Assembly: GCA_035606695.1 (NCBI GenBank)
Contig: DATNEW010000023.1
Coordinates: 62,001 to 126,000 of the forward strand
DNA: 64,000 nt
Direction of reading: 5' to 3'
Source: Gemmatimonadaceae bacterium
Lineage (GTDB): Bacteria; Gemmatimonadota; Gemmatimonadetes; Gemmatimonadales; Gemmatimonadaceae
In this document: in pieces, positions 42,810 through 51,212 of the stretch
Layout of the letters: each line of letters begins with the position of its first letter
Position numbering within the stretch: position 1 is the stretch's first letter
Notes under the pieces: model-generated
What the model was told of the DNA's origin: nothing
Database searches by the model: none
What the model saw: only the letters and a program-made list of their open reading frames with translations
Made by a program: the position numbers and the translations under genes

Positions 42810-43580
42810 TTACGCTCGCGGTGCGTGCATCGCGAACGGCGCGCCTTCGCGATCCGTGCACTGCACGATCCAATCGCCGCCGGGCACCTCGACCGGTCCA
42901 AGATGCACGGTAGCGCCCAATCGCTGCGCGGTCTGCGCCGCGATTTTCACGTCGTTCACGCGCAGGTACGACAACCAGCTCGGCGTGGCGCCCGGCTTGT
43001 TGAACATGCCGCCGCACGCCTGGCCATTCTGGCCAAAAGTCAGATACGTGCCGTGCTCGCCCATGTCGTTCTCGGCGATCGCGGTCCAGTGGAAGAGTTG
43101 TTTATAGAACTCAAATGCCGCGTGGTAGTCGGTGGTCATCAGTTCATGCCATGAAAACTGCGTGGCGCGCGGCGCCAGGGTCTTCTCGGGCGGAATGACC
43201 TCGGGCTCGAACAAACCGAGCGTCGCCCCCTGCGGATCGCCGACGATGGCCCACGAGCCGACGTTCGGCACCTCGAACGGGCCTTTGCGCAGCGATCCGC
43301 CGATCTTCGCCGCCTGACGCGCGCACGCGTCGACGTCGTAGACGTACACGTACGGAACCCAGCGCGGCGCCGATGGCGCGGCATCGACGACGTCACTCGC
43401 CGGAGCCACGGCGCCGCCGAACTCTTCGCCGTCGACCGTGAAGAGCGTGAAGTCGCGCTCGTCGTACTCCCAGGGTGTCGTGTGCCAGTTGGCGATCTCG
43501 GAGTAGAACGCCGCGGCGTTCTTCGCGTCGGGCGTCACGAGATTGTGCCAGACGAAGCTTCCGGTCGGGATGCGTTGCAT
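42810..43580 (-). CDS. VOC-family protein with two glyoxalase domains
   Basis: A 256-residue cytosolic protein made of two vicinal-oxygen-chelate domains, about 8-125 (FVWHNLVTPDAKNAAAFYSEIANW) and 137-253 (FSWHELMTTDYHAAFEFYKQLFHW). Each starts with a W-H-x-L metal-ligand motif and ends with a D-x-x-G-A or D-R-E-G-A turn. This CFP30/27-kDa antigen-like architecture has no defined substrate. CGGAG lies 7 bases before the ATG. A REP element stands upstream. Confidence 0.85.
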   Translation of the reverse strand: MQRIPTGSFVWHNLVTPDAKNAAAFYSEIANWHTTPWEYDERDFTLFTVDGEEFGGAVAPASDVVDAAPSAPRWVPYVYVYDVDACARQAAKIGGSLRKGPFEVPNVGSWAIVGDPQGATLGLFEPEVIPPEKTLAPRATQFSWHELMTTDYHAAFEFYKQLFHWTAIAENDMGEHGTYLTFGQNGQACGGMFNKPGATPSWLSYLRVNDVKIAAQTAQRLGATVHLGPVEVPGGDWIVQCTDREGAPFAMHAPRA

Positions 43581-43674
43581 GGACTGGCTCCGCTGAGTGT
43601 TCCTGAGAATTGGAGCGGGAATCGTCCGACCGCAACTCCAGGGCCGCTACCAGCGGACTCGACCAGCTCCCTCC

Positions 43675-43787
43675 GTCATCCCGAGCGTACGCGCGCAGCG
43701 CCGAAGTCGAGGGACCCCCGTCCCGACGGCGGAGCCATACGCAGCGCTCCGCCGAGCGAGGGGTCCTTCGCTTCGCTCAGGAAGACA
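43675..43787. repeat. REP-like palindromic element, copy at tyrA 3' end
   Basis: GTCATCCCGAGCG at the left and CTTCGCTTCGCTCAGGAAGAC at the right are the outer arms; GAGGGACCCCCG and GGGGTCCTTCG lie inside. The last codons of the minus-strand tyrA gene (ending at 43777) fall in its edge. Confidence 0.75.
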
Positions 43788-44631
43788 GAGAAGCCCTTCC
43801 GTCGAACCAGGTTCGCGCGGCGGCGAACATTTCCCGCAGCGCGGCGGCGTCGCGATCCTTCAATGCACCGCGAAGTCGCGCGATCTCGCGTTCGGCTACG
43901 GCGAGCGAACGCGCGATCTCGAGCGCATTGTCCATTCCGATGGCAGTCCACATTTCCGGCGAGCTTCCGGCGATGCGGGTCATGTCACGCCCTCCGGGTC
44001 CGAGATCGTCGCGACCAACGCCACCTTCGCCGAGCGTCAGGCCGAGCACGACGGCGATCATGTGCGGCAAATGGCTCGTCCACGCGAGCCACTTATCATG
44101 CGCGTCGGCGTCCATCTCGATCGTTCGCGCGCCGAGCGCACGCCAGAAATTCTCGGCGAGCATCATCGCGTGCGGAGAGCCATCGCGCGGCGCGCACAGA
44201 TACATCGGCGCGTCGACGAACAGCCCCGCGCGCGACGCCGCCCAACCCGAGCGATGATCGCCGGCCATGGGATGCGAGCCGACGAACGAGCCGGCGAGTC
44301 CCAGATCCTGCGCCAGCTCGACGATGCGCGCCTTGGTGCTGCCGACGTCCGTGATCAGTCGCGCACCGGCCGCCTGCGGCGCAATGCGTCGCAAGACATC
44401 GAGCGCCGCGTCGACCGGCACCGCGATGACGACGAGCTGCACGCCGCGGACACCCGCGAAGGTGTCGTCCAGCCGCACGCTCACGACGCCGTCTCGAACG
44501 GCGGCATCGAGGTGCGCGGCGTCCGCATCGTATGCGAGAACTTTTACACCGTTCGCCGCCAGATCGCGCGCGACCGAACCGCCGATCAAGCCGAGACCGA
44601 TGACCGCGGCACTCGAGAACTCGAGCGTCAC
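43777..44631 (-). CDS. tyrA: Prephenate dehydrogenase
   Basis: A 284-residue NAD-dependent enzyme converting prephenate to 4-hydroxyphenylpyruvate, the tyrosine branch. The dinucleotide fold starts with AAVIGLGLIGGSVARDL; the active-site motif GSHPMAGDHRSGW and SHLPHMIAVVLGL are present. No ACT domain follows, so no tyrosine-feedback domain is on the protein. It is the last gene of the DAHP synthase-chorismate mutase operon; its ATG overlaps the mutase stop by ATGA. The 3' end abuts a REP element. Confidence 0.9.
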   Translation of the reverse strand: MTLEFSSAAVIGLGLIGGSVARDLAANGVKVLAYDADAAHLDAAVRDGVVSVRLDDTFAGVRGVQLVVIAVPVDAALDVLRRIAPQAAGARLITDVGSTKARIVELAQDLGLAGSFVGSHPMAGDHRSGWAASRAGLFVDAPMYLCAPRDGSPHAMMLAENFWRALGARTIEMDADAHDKWLAWTSHLPHMIAVVLGLTLGEGGVGRDDLGPGGRDMTRIAGSSPEMWTAIGMDNALEIARSLAVAEREIARLRGALKDRDAAALREMFAAARTWFDGRASLSS

Positions 44632-44924
44632 TCCTTGGCTTCCTGCGCGCGGCGCGACATGCCGACGATTTGCCAGAACACTTCGCGTGCGGCCTCGGAT
44701 GGCAGCCCGGCGTCGCGCGCGCGCTCGGTCACACGGCGAATCACCGCGGCTTCGCGCGTCGGGTCGAGAATCGGGAGTCCCGCGGCACGCTTGAGCTCTC
44801 CCGTGCGTTTACCGAGCGCGAGCCGCTGCGAGAGCAGCGTGACGATTTGATTGTCGATGCGCTCGATCTCGTCGCGGCACTGCGCGAGCTGCGTCAGCGC
44901 TTCGGCTTTCGCTGGATCGCTCAT
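44628..44924 (-). CDS. Chorismate mutase, AroQ type
   Basis: A 98-residue all-helical enzyme that converts chorismate to prephenate. [30 protein letters not shown] carries the active-site Arg and Lys of the AroQ class, and [11 protein letters not shown] follows. It stands as a separate domain rather than fused to TyrA or PheA. ATGA overlaps join it to both neighbours in the operon. Confidence 0.9.
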   Translation of the reverse strand: MSDPAKAEALTQLAQCRDEIERIDNQIVTLLSQRLALGKRTGELKRAAGLPILDPTREAAVIRRVTERARDAGLPSEAAREVFWQIVGMSRRAQEAKE

Positions 44925-45976
44925 GCAACCGCCCTCGGAGCACCGGTCACTTCCAGCTCACGACCAGCCGCTCGGGCAAATGCGCCGAGCTGCGCCATCA
45001 TCTGCGTGAACGCCGGCGGAGCAAGCGATTGATCCCCGTCGGAGAGCGCGCATTCCGGGTTGGGATGCACCTCGACGATCAATCCGTCCGCCCCCGCGGC
45101 AATGGCGGCGAACGCCAGCGGAGCGACGAGATCGGCGTCGCCCCCCGCGTGGCTTGGATCGACGATCACCGGCAGGTGCGACTCGCGTTTGAGCACCGGA
45201 ATCGCCGCGATATCCAGCGTGTTCCGCGTCGCGGTTTCGTAGGTGCGAATGCCGCGCTCGCACAACACGACGTCGTGATTCCCGTTCGCCATGATGTACT
45301 CCGCGGCCATTAACAATTCTTTAATAGTCGCCGAGAGGCCGCGCTTGAGGAGGATCGGCCGCTGGACGTGTCCGAGCTCGGCAAGCAGGGCGAAGTTCTG
45401 CATGTTGCGCGCGCCGACCTGCAGCATGTCCGCGTGCTCGGCGACGAGATCGACTTGCCGGGTGTCCATCACCTCCGTGACGACCGGCAGTCCCGTGGCC
45501 GCCCGCGTCTCGGCGAGCAGCTCGAGCGCCTTGGCGCCAAGCCCCTGGAATGCGTACGGCGACGTCCGCGGCTTGAACGCGCCACCGCGCAGCATCGTCG
45601 CGCCGGCGTCGCGAACGAAGTGCGCGGTGTCGAGCAGCATCTCGCGACTCTCGACGGAGCACGGTCCCGCGATCACGGCGATCGAGCGGCCGCCGAACGT
45701 GGCCTGTCCGTCGCGCCCGCCGACGCGAACGATGGTGCGATCCACCGCGAATTCGCGCGAGGCGAGCTTGTATGGCTTGAGCACCGGCGTGACGGATTCG
45801 ACGCCGGGCAGCGAGCGGAGCGGCACTTCAGCGAGCAGCGACTCGTCGCCGATGCAGCCGATGATCGTGCGCACCTCGCCGCGCGACAGATGCGTGCGCA
45901 TGCCGACGGCCTCGATGCGTTCGCGAATGTGGTCGATCTCGGCGTCGGTGACGTGGGGGCGGGTGATGATGATCAT
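44921..45976 (-). CDS. aroF: 3-deoxy-7-phosphoheptulonate synthase (DAHP synthase)
   Basis: A 351-residue enzyme making DAHP from phosphoenolpyruvate and erythrose 4-phosphate, the first step of aromatic biosynthesis. The ferredoxin-like N-terminal regulatory domain (1-70, [21 protein letters not shown]) precedes the KDO8P/DAHP barrel with [55 protein letters not shown] and [12 protein letters not shown] 45976 starts the protein at its normal N-terminus. Its upstream ribosome-binding region is an 8-bp repeat array, and further upstream lies a tyrosine-rich leader peptide with a terminator, so transcription into this operon is probably attenuated by tyrosine. Confidence 0.92.
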   Translation of the reverse strand: MIIITRPHVTDAEIDHIRERIEAVGMRTHLSRGEVRTIIGCIGDESLLAEVPLRSLPGVESVTPVLKPYKLASREFAVDRTIVRVGGRDGQATFGGRSIAVIAGPCSVESREMLLDTAHFVRDAGATMLRGGAFKPRTSPYAFQGLGAKALELLAETRAATGLPVVTEVMDTRQVDLVAEHADMLQVGARNMQNFALLAELGHVQRPILLKRGLSATIKELLMAAEYIMANGNHDVVLCERGIRTYETATRNTLDIAAIPVLKRESHLPVIVDPSHAGGDADLVAPLAFAAIAAGADGLIVEVHPNPECALSDGDQSLAPPAFTQMMAQLGAFARAAGRELEVTGAPRAVA

Positions 45977-46022
45977 GGGCGTCGGGGCGTCGGGGCGTCG
46001 GGGCGAATGGGCGTCGGGGCGG
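45977..46022. repeat. GGGCGTCG 8-bp tandem array abutting the aroF start codon
   Basis: Units GGGCGTCG (45977-45984, 45985-45992, 45993-46000), GGGCGAAT (46001-46008), GGGCGTCG (46009-46016) and a partial GGGCGG occupy the whole stretch between the attenuator and the aroF ATG. No Shine-Dalgarno-like sequence is present on the minus strand there. Repeat number change would alter the spacing of the leader. Confidence 0.8.
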
Positions 46023-46029
46023 AAAAACG

Positions 46030-46055
46030 AAAAACCCGTGAGAAATCTCACGGGT
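46030..46055 (-). terminator. Attenuator terminator of the aroF operon
   Basis: On the minus strand ACCCGTGAG (46055-46047), a 4-base loop and CTCACGGGT (46042-46034) form a 9-bp stem followed by TTTTT (46034-46030), CG and another five T. It starts 29 bases after the leader peptide stop. CCCGTG in its 5' arm (46054-46049) can alternatively pair with CACGGG (46112-46107) inside the leader peptide codons, giving an antiterminator. Confidence 0.85.
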
Positions 46056-46084
46056 CTGGGATTTGGTCGCGGCTTTCGATCGAC

Positions 46085-46162
46085 TCAGCGCGTACGCCAA
46101 CTCCGGCCCGTGGTGTGGGTCGTGTAGTAGTAATAGTAGGCGTAGGACTGGGCGCGGGTCAT
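46085..46162 (-). CDS. Tyrosine-rich leader peptide of the aroF operon
   Basis: A 25-codon frame ATG...TGA encoding a peptide with Tyr at positions 7 and 9-13 (six Tyr in seven codons), followed by Thr, His, Gly, Arg, one Trp and Arg. It precedes an intrinsic terminator and then the genes for DAHP synthase, chorismate mutase and prephenate dehydrogenase, whose product pathway makes tyrosine. A ribosome stalled at the Tyr codons would leave CACGGG (46112-46107) free to pair with the terminator's 5' arm. No Shine-Dalgarno is clear; the promoter predicts a start of transcription at or near the ATG. Confidence 0.85.
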   Translation of the reverse strand: MTRAQSYAYYYYYTTHTTGRSWRTR

Positions 46163-46168
46163 GACCTG

Positions 46169-46197
46169 ACGCTACGGCATGTGATCGAGGCTGTCAA
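46169..46197 (-). promoter_or_regulatory. Promoter of the aroF attenuator/operon
   Basis: On the minus strand a perfect -35 TTGACA (46197-46192) is followed after 17 bases by TAGCGT (46174-46169). The leader ATG (46162) lies 6 bases beyond the -10, so the expected start of transcription coincides with the start codon. Confidence 0.7.
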
Positions 46198-46250
46198 GAT
46201 CGGAGGTACAGCGAACGCGCCTTGCACGTCGAGCTCCGCTCCCGTGCGCC

Positions 46251-46350
46251 GTCATCCCGAGCGCAGCGAGGGATCTAGCGCGAAGGTAGAGAGCTGTCCA
46301 CTCTACCGTGACACGAGATCCCTCCGTCGCTTCGCTCTCTCGGGATGACA
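46251..46350. repeat. REP-like palindromic element, copy upstream of the DUF1569 gene
   Basis: GTCATCCCGAGCGCAGCGAG and CTCTCTCGGGATGAC are the arms; GGGATCTAGCG and GAGATCCCT lie inside, with AGAGCTGTCC and ACTCTACC further in. It ends 6 bases before the next ATG. Confidence 0.85.
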
Positions 46351-46355
46351 AACAC

Positions 46356-46799
46356 ATGCCCAACCTTCACGATCCCGCCGTTCGCGACGCCATTCGCTCC
46401 CGAATTCAGCGTCTCACGGAACAGTCGCCGCGCAAATGGGGGAAGATGACCGTCGACCAGATGCTCTGGCACTGCAACGAGTCGCTCGAGAACTCGCTCG
46501 GCAAACCGGCATCCGGTCCGATGAAGTTTCCACTCCCGCGGGCAATCATCCGATTCGCCGTGTTCAACCTGCCCTGGCCCAAGGGCGCGCCGACGCACCC
46601 TGATCTTGTCGCGGGAGAGCGCCATTCGCTCGAAACAGAACGTGCTCGTGCGCTGCGCCTGCTCGACGAATTCGGCGCGCGTTCGGTCAATGCGACGAAC
46701 TGGGGCGAGTCACCCGCGTTCGGAAAAATGTCGGGCGACGAGTGGGGCCGCCTGCAGGCGAAGCATCTCGACCATCACCTGCGGCAGTTCAGCGCGTGA
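46356..46799 (+). CDS. DUF1569/DinB-like protein
   Basis: A 147-residue helical protein. SPRKWGKMTVDQMLWHCNESLENSLG is the DUF1569/DinB-superfamily core with a conserved His, and the C-terminus (GRLQAKHLDHHLRQF) carries the His pair that completes the metal site of the family. Function unknown; related DinB proteins are metal-dependent thiol transferases. ATG 46356 follows a REP element by six bases; the longer frame reads through that repeat and is rejected. Confidence 0.8.
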   Translation: MPNLHDPAVRDAIRSRIQRLTEQSPRKWGKMTVDQMLWHCNESLENSLGKPASGPMKFPLPRAIIRFAVFNLPWPKGAPTHPDLVAGERHSLETERARALRLLDEFGARSVNATNWGESPAFGKMSGDEWGRLQAKHLDHHLRQFSA

Positions 46800-46814
46800 G
46801 AGCCGTTTCACTCC

Positions 46815-46908
46815 GTCATCCCGAGGAGCGTACGCGACGAGGGATCTAGCGCCCCGACAGAGAGCCCTCTATCTGGACGCGAGATCCCTCGCTGCGCTCG
46901 GGATGACA
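46815..46908. repeat. REP-like palindromic element, copy between DUF1569 and TolC genes
   Basis: GTCATCCCGAGGAGCGTACG and CGCTGCGCTCGGGATGAC are the arms, with GAGGGATCTAGCG and CGAGATCCCTC inside. It lies between two convergent stops and could end both transcripts. Confidence 0.85.
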
Positions 46909-46911
46909 AGG

Positions 46912-48378
46912 CTATTTGTTCGTATCACGCACGTCGGCCAGTTCGCTCTTCGTCGCAAAGTCGTATAACGTCGCGCGGCGCAGGTGATAGTACGACGTCC
47001 AGTACGAGCGCAGCGCCTGCACGTACGACAGCACCGCCTGGTCCTTGTCGTTCTGCGCATTGTACAAATCGGTATTGCTGATCTTGCCGATCGTGTAGCG
47101 GTTGCGCGCCACCTCGAACTGCTTCGCCGACACGGTATCGGCCTTCGCGGCCAACACCACATTGCGCTGCGCCTGCTGGAGCTGTAGCGCCGAGAAGCGC
47201 GCGTCTTCCACGAGCTGATCGCGGCGCGATTTGTTGTTCGACTGAATGCGCTGCATGTCGGCCTTCGCGGCTTCGACCTGCGCGTGACCGGCGCCCCACT
47301 GCATCATCGGCATGTTGACGCCGAGCTGCAGCGCCTGTTTGCCCAACGGACTCTGATACGCCTGACCGAACGCGTTCGCCGTTTGATTGAATCCGACGCT
47401 CGCCTGCAGCGTGGCGTTGAAGCGATTGTTCAGCTTCGCGGTCGTGATCTCCTGCTTGGCGAACGTCTCGTCCAGTGTATTCTGCTGCATCGCGCTCGCG
47501 TTGCGCAGCGCCTCGCTCACCGCGAGATCGGGGTCGACGGCAACATTCGGAATCGAATCGGGCACAGCGATCGTGAATCTCTGACCGTCCGGAACGACGA
47601 GCTGACGACGGAGCGCCGCCTCGGCGCGATCGCGCTGTAGCTTCGAGTCGTCTACCGACGCGCGCGCGCGCAGCAATTGGAGCTCGCTCTTTAGCAGATC
47701 GTTCTCGCCGATCTTGCCGACCTCGTAGCGCCCCTTGTTGAGCGTGTAGAGCGTGTCGTTCACCGCCTGATTCGCCGTGGCGTTCCTGAGCGACACTTCC
47801 GCGGCATATAAATCGAAAAACGCGCCGGCGACGTTCGCCGCGACGTCCTCGCGCGCCTCGAGATACGCGTGCTCGGCGACCGTGGCGCCGAGCGATTGTT
47901 CCTTCTCGTTCCACACCAACGTGCGCGGCTTGAACAGATCCTGCTGCAGCGCGATGTAGAACGGCGTGGTCTGATAATACCGATTGGTATGATCGCCAAA
48001 GAGATCGATGCGGCTCATCTGCGAGCCGAGTGTGAGCGTGCCGCCCGTGAGCGGAACGCGCTGATCGATCGCCAGGCCCAACGTCGACTGGTTCTGCGCC
48101 TGGCCAATGAACTCCGTCGATCCATCGGGCAGCGTCACGGGATTGATGCCGTGATTCAAATTCGCCGCATCGCCCGCGAGCCTGACCTGCGGCAGCAGCC
48201 CCGCATTGAACGAATCATTCCGGTACCGCGCCGCATCGCGCTGGCTGCGCGCGATCTGCGCCTGCGGTCCCTGCTTCTGGGCGAGGGCAATCGCATCCTG
48301 AAGCGTCAGAGTCTGTGGCGCCTGCTGTGCACCGAGGCTGGCGGCTCCGCACAGGAGCAGAAGGGCGAATCGACGCAT
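46912..48378 (-). CDS. TolC-family outer-membrane efflux protein
   Basis: A 488-residue protein with a signal peptide from ATG 48378 (MRRFALLLLCGAASLGAQ). It has the two-fold OEP repeat with long coiled-coil helices, for example LKSELQLLRARASVDDSKLQRDRAEAALRRQLVV and EAAKADMQRIQSNNKSRRDQLVEDARF, and ends with AVLSYVQALRSYWTSYYHLRRATLYDF. It forms the outer-membrane duct of a tripartite pump with the two genes upstream, from which it is separated by only 20 bases. Confidence 0.87.
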   Translation of the reverse strand: MRRFALLLLCGAASLGAQQAPQTLTLQDAIALAQKQGPQAQIARSQRDAARYRNDSFNAGLLPQVRLAGDAANLNHGINPVTLPDGSTEFIGQAQNQSTLGLAIDQRVPLTGGTLTLGSQMSRIDLFGDHTNRYYQTTPFYIALQQDLFKPRTLVWNEKEQSLGATVAEHAYLEAREDVAANVAGAFFDLYAAEVSLRNATANQAVNDTLYTLNKGRYEVGKIGENDLLKSELQLLRARASVDDSKLQRDRAEAALRRQLVVPDGQRFTIAVPDSIPNVAVDPDLAVSEALRNASAMQQNTLDETFAKQEITTAKLNNRFNATLQASVGFNQTANAFGQAYQSPLGKQALQLGVNMPMMQWGAGHAQVEAAKADMQRIQSNNKSRRDQLVEDARFSALQLQQAQRNVVLAAKADTVSAKQFEVARNRYTIGKISNTDLYNAQNDKDQAVLSYVQALRSYWTSYYHLRRATLYDFATKSELADVRDTNK

Positions 48379-48398
48379 ATGAATACTGATAAGATTGT

Positions 48399-49829
48399 TT
48401 ACTCGTACCGCAGACACACGATCGGATCCGCCTTCGCCGCGCGCTGCGCCGGCACGATCCCGAACACCACGCCCACCGCCACCGACACGCCGAACGCCAC
48501 GACCACCGACAACGGCGACACGATCGTGTGAATCTTCGCAATGCGCTCGATCGCGCCCGCCAGCGCCGCGCCGAGCAGAATGCCCGTGATGCCGCCCGCG
48601 AGACTGATCATCACGGCTTCACTCAGGAACTGTGTACCGATGTCGCGCTGCGTCGCACCCACCGCGCGCCGCACGCCGATCTCCTTGATGCGCTCGAGGA
48701 TCGACGCCAGCATGATGTTCATGATCCCGATGCCGCCGACGATCAGCGAGATCGACGCGATGGCACCGAGGACGATGTTGAAGATGTTCTTGGTGTGCTG
48801 CTCCTGTTGCAGCAGCAGCTCGGGCACCGTGATCTCGAAGTCGATCACGTCATTGTGCCGGCGTTGCAGCATGCGCCGCACGACGTCGGCGACGGGCGTG
48901 ACGGCGGTCGACTTGTCGACCTGCACGATCACCTTGTCGAGCTGGTGATAGTTCCGCTTCTCGGCCCGCTGGTCGTCGGTTTCCGACGAGTCCGCGCTGC
49001 CGCCGCTGTTGTTCTGATTCGCCGCCGCTTCCATCTCTTCCTGCGTGACCTCGGAGCGATTGCGGTAGCGCAGCAGCATCGTCGGGAGCGGCACGTACAC
49101 GTCGAGATTCGCGTCGCGAATGCCGAGGTGCTCGGCCGTCTCCTTCGACACCTTTCGGTCCTCGAGCACGCCGACCACCGTCAGCCACTCGTTACCGACC
49201 TTGATCGTTTGCCCGACGGGATCGACGTTCGTGAAGAAGCGCGACTTGACGCTGGCGCCAATCACCGCGACCGGCGCCGCGGCGCTGAAGTGCTTGGGAT
49301 CGAAACGCGCCCCTTCGGCGAGCTTCAAATTCATCGCGTCGAAGTACGTGGAATCGACGCCGACGATCTTGCCCGAGCGCGAATGGCCTTCGCGCGTCAG
49401 CACGCTGTTCACCACGACTTCGCTGCTCGTGGACGAGACGTCGGGAATCGTCTGGCGAATCGCTTCGGCGTCGAGATACGACAACCCCGGCGTGAAGCGT
49501 TTCGTCTGTTTCTTCGAGTTCGGATCGGCGTCGACCTTGCCTTCCTTCTGCTCGACGATCGGCGTGATGACGATGTTGTTCGCGCCGAGCAGTTTCATCT
49601 GCTCGAGGATCTCGTGCTCGGCGCCGCTGCCGATGGCGAGCATCGCGATCACGGACGCGACGCCGAAGAGAATACCGAGCGACGTGAGTCCCGCGCGCAA
49701 CTTGTTGTGCGCCACCGCCTCGGCGGCGGTACGCGCCGAGAAGGTGACGTGCGCGATGAACGTGCGCAGGCGCGAGGGCGCGTGGCCGGCGGGATCGGAC
49801 CCCGCCGGCTGCAACACGACTGTGGCCAC
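48399..49829 (-). CDS. MacB-like ABC transporter permease
   Basis: A 476-residue membrane protein with the MacB periplasmic core between the first helix (LTSLGILFGVASVIAMLAIGSGA) and three C-terminal helices of the FtsX domain (NIVLGAIASISLIVGGIGIMNIMLASILERIKEIGVRRAVGATQRDI). The ATP-binding domain of MacB is absent, so it needs a separate ATPase, which is not encoded in this cluster. The periplasmic core includes a Ser/Asn-rich loop. It starts 3 bases after the stop of the adaptor gene. Confidence 0.87.
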   Translation of the reverse strand: MATVVLQPAGSDPAGHAPSRLRTFIAHVTFSARTAAEAVAHNKLRAGLTSLGILFGVASVIAMLAIGSGAEHEILEQMKLLGANNIVITPIVEQKEGKVDADPNSKKQTKRFTPGLSYLDAEAIRQTIPDVSSTSSEVVVNSVLTREGHSRSGKIVGVDSTYFDAMNLKLAEGARFDPKHFSAAAPVAVIGASVKSRFFTNVDPVGQTIKVGNEWLTVVGVLEDRKVSKETAEHLGIRDANLDVYVPLPTMLLRYRNRSEVTQEEMEAAANQNNSGGSADSSETDDQRAEKRNYHQLDKVIVQVDKSTAVTPVADVVRRMLQRRHNDVIDFEITVPELLLQQEQHTKNIFNIVLGAIASISLIVGGIGIMNIMLASILERIKEIGVRRAVGATQRDIGTQFLSEAVMISLAGGITGILLGAALAGAIERIAKIHTIVSPLSVVVAFGVSVAVGVVFGIVPAQRAAKADPIVCLRYE

Positions 49830-49832
49830 GGC

Positions 49833-51212
49833 TCAGCCCTTCGGCTTGGCGGCCGGCGTCGCCGCTGGCACCGGTGTCGCCGGTGTCGTCGGCTTCGCCG
49901 GCAACGTCACGGACTTCGCGGTGTCGCCCTGCGATGCAGACACCGCGGGCTTGAGTCCCGGAATCGCGACCGTCTTGATGCCGGTCTTGTCGGTGGGCAC
50001 GGTGAGCAGCACGCGATCGTCCTTCGTCAACCCCTTCTTGACGACGATCTCGTTGTCGTTCATCGCGCCGGTCTCGATCATCTGCTTGACGACGTTGCGG
50101 CCATCCTTCTTGTAGACGTAGGAAAAGCCGCCGTCAGAGACCACGGCGTCGAGCGGGACCGACAACACGTTCGGCACCGACGAGATCTCGATCGCGTTCG
50201 ACGTCGTCATGCCGGGGCGCAGCGTCGTATCGGCCTGCACGACGTCGATCTTCACTTCAAAGACCTTTGAATCCTGATTCGGCCGCTGTTCGCCGACGTT
50301 CGCGACCGCGGTGACCTTGCCGTTCAGCTTCTTCGTCGGATCGGCGTCGAGCGAGATGACGACGGACTGGCCCACGGCGAGCTTCCGCACGTCGACTTCG
50401 TTCACGTAGGTCTGCGATTCCATCTGCGAGAGGTCGGGCAGCGTGGCGACCGTCGGGTCCCAGGTGTTCCACTGCGAGCCGACGCCCTTCTTCTTGCCGT
50501 TCCATTCGCGCACGTAAATGACCATGCCGGGCGACGGCGCGTTGATCGTGAAGCCGCCCATCACGTCCTGAATCGTCTTGAGATTGTTCTGCTGGCGTCC
50601 GAGCTCGGCGCCCGCGACCGACATCTTCGCGACGGCCTGCTTCGTCTTCGTGTCGAGATTGCGCTTGGACTGATCGAGCGCGCGCTGCGCCTTCTCGAAG
50701 TCGATTTCCGCCTGACGCTTGATGGTCGGCGCCTCGTACTGCGCCTGCTCCTTCGCGATCTTCTTTTCCTCGAGGCCGTACTCCGCGGTACGCACGTCTT
50801 CGCGCGCCTGCGCGAGATTCAGCGTGGAGTCGAGCGACGCGTTGGTGTACTCGGCCTGTGCCTTCTGGAGGTCGAGCTGCACGCTGGAGAGGCGCGTCGC
50901 TGCCGGCGCGCGATCGAGATCGGCGATCTTGTCGCCTTCCTTCACGACCGTGCCTTCAGGAACCATCCACGTGATCTTGGACTGGTAGACCTGCGCGGGC
51001 ATGGAATTGGGCCCCTGGATTTGCACGAACTTTCGCGCGCGCAACTCGCCGGTGGTGGTGACCGCGACCTTGAAGTTCCCCTGTTTCACGGGCGCGGTGA
51101 GCGCCGCTTCTGCCGCCGATGCGGTCGATGGCCACTTGTACCAGGCAATGGGGCCGCCGACGATCAAGGCGACGAGCAGAACGGGGAGCCAGCGTTTGCG
51201 GAGGTGTTGCAT
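49833..51212 (-). CDS. MacA/HlyD-type periplasmic adaptor
   Basis: A 459-residue adaptor with an N-terminal membrane anchor (LPVLLVALIVGGPIAWYKWP). A lipoyl/barrel-sandwich domain is split by a long coiled coil (about 110-230, LQKAQAEYTNASLDSTLNLAQAREDVRTAEYGLEEKK). Beta-barrel and membrane-proximal domains follow (YVNEVDVRKLAVGQSVVISLD), and a Pro/Ala/Thr tail ends the protein. GAGGG lies 7 bases before the ATG. It is the first gene of the efflux operon. Confidence 0.87.
   Translation of the reverse strand: MQHLRKRWLPVLLVALIVGGPIAWYKWPSTASAAEAALTAPVKQGNFKVAVTTTGELRARKFVQIQGPNSMPAQVYQSKITWMVPEGTVVKEGDKIADLDRAPAATRLSSVQLDLQKAQAEYTNASLDSTLNLAQAREDVRTAEYGLEEKKIAKEQAQYEAPTIKRQAEIDFEKAQRALDQSKRNLDTKTKQAVAKMSVAGAELGRQQNNLKTIQDVMGGFTINAPSPGMVIYVREWNGKKKGVGSQWNTWDPTVATLPDLSQMESQTYVNEVDVRKLAVGQSVVISLDADPTKKLNGKVTAVANVGEQRPNQDSKVFEVKIDVVQADTTLRPGMTTSNAIEISSVPNVLSVPLDAVVSDGGFSYVYKKDGRNVVKQMIETGAMNDNEIVVKKGLTKDDRVLLTVPTDKTGIKTVAIPGLKPAVSASQGDTAKSVTLPAKPTTPATPVPAATPAAKPKG

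Noticed and set aside
46034..46055. Terminator of the plus-strand DUF1569 gene or a neighbour instead of an attenuator
   Set aside because: The T-runs are on the minus strand and the hairpin lies between the leader peptide and aroF; no gene ends upstream of it on that strand.
46308..46355. N-terminal extension of the DUF1569 protein
   Set aside because: It translates the REP element, so the start at 46356 is used.
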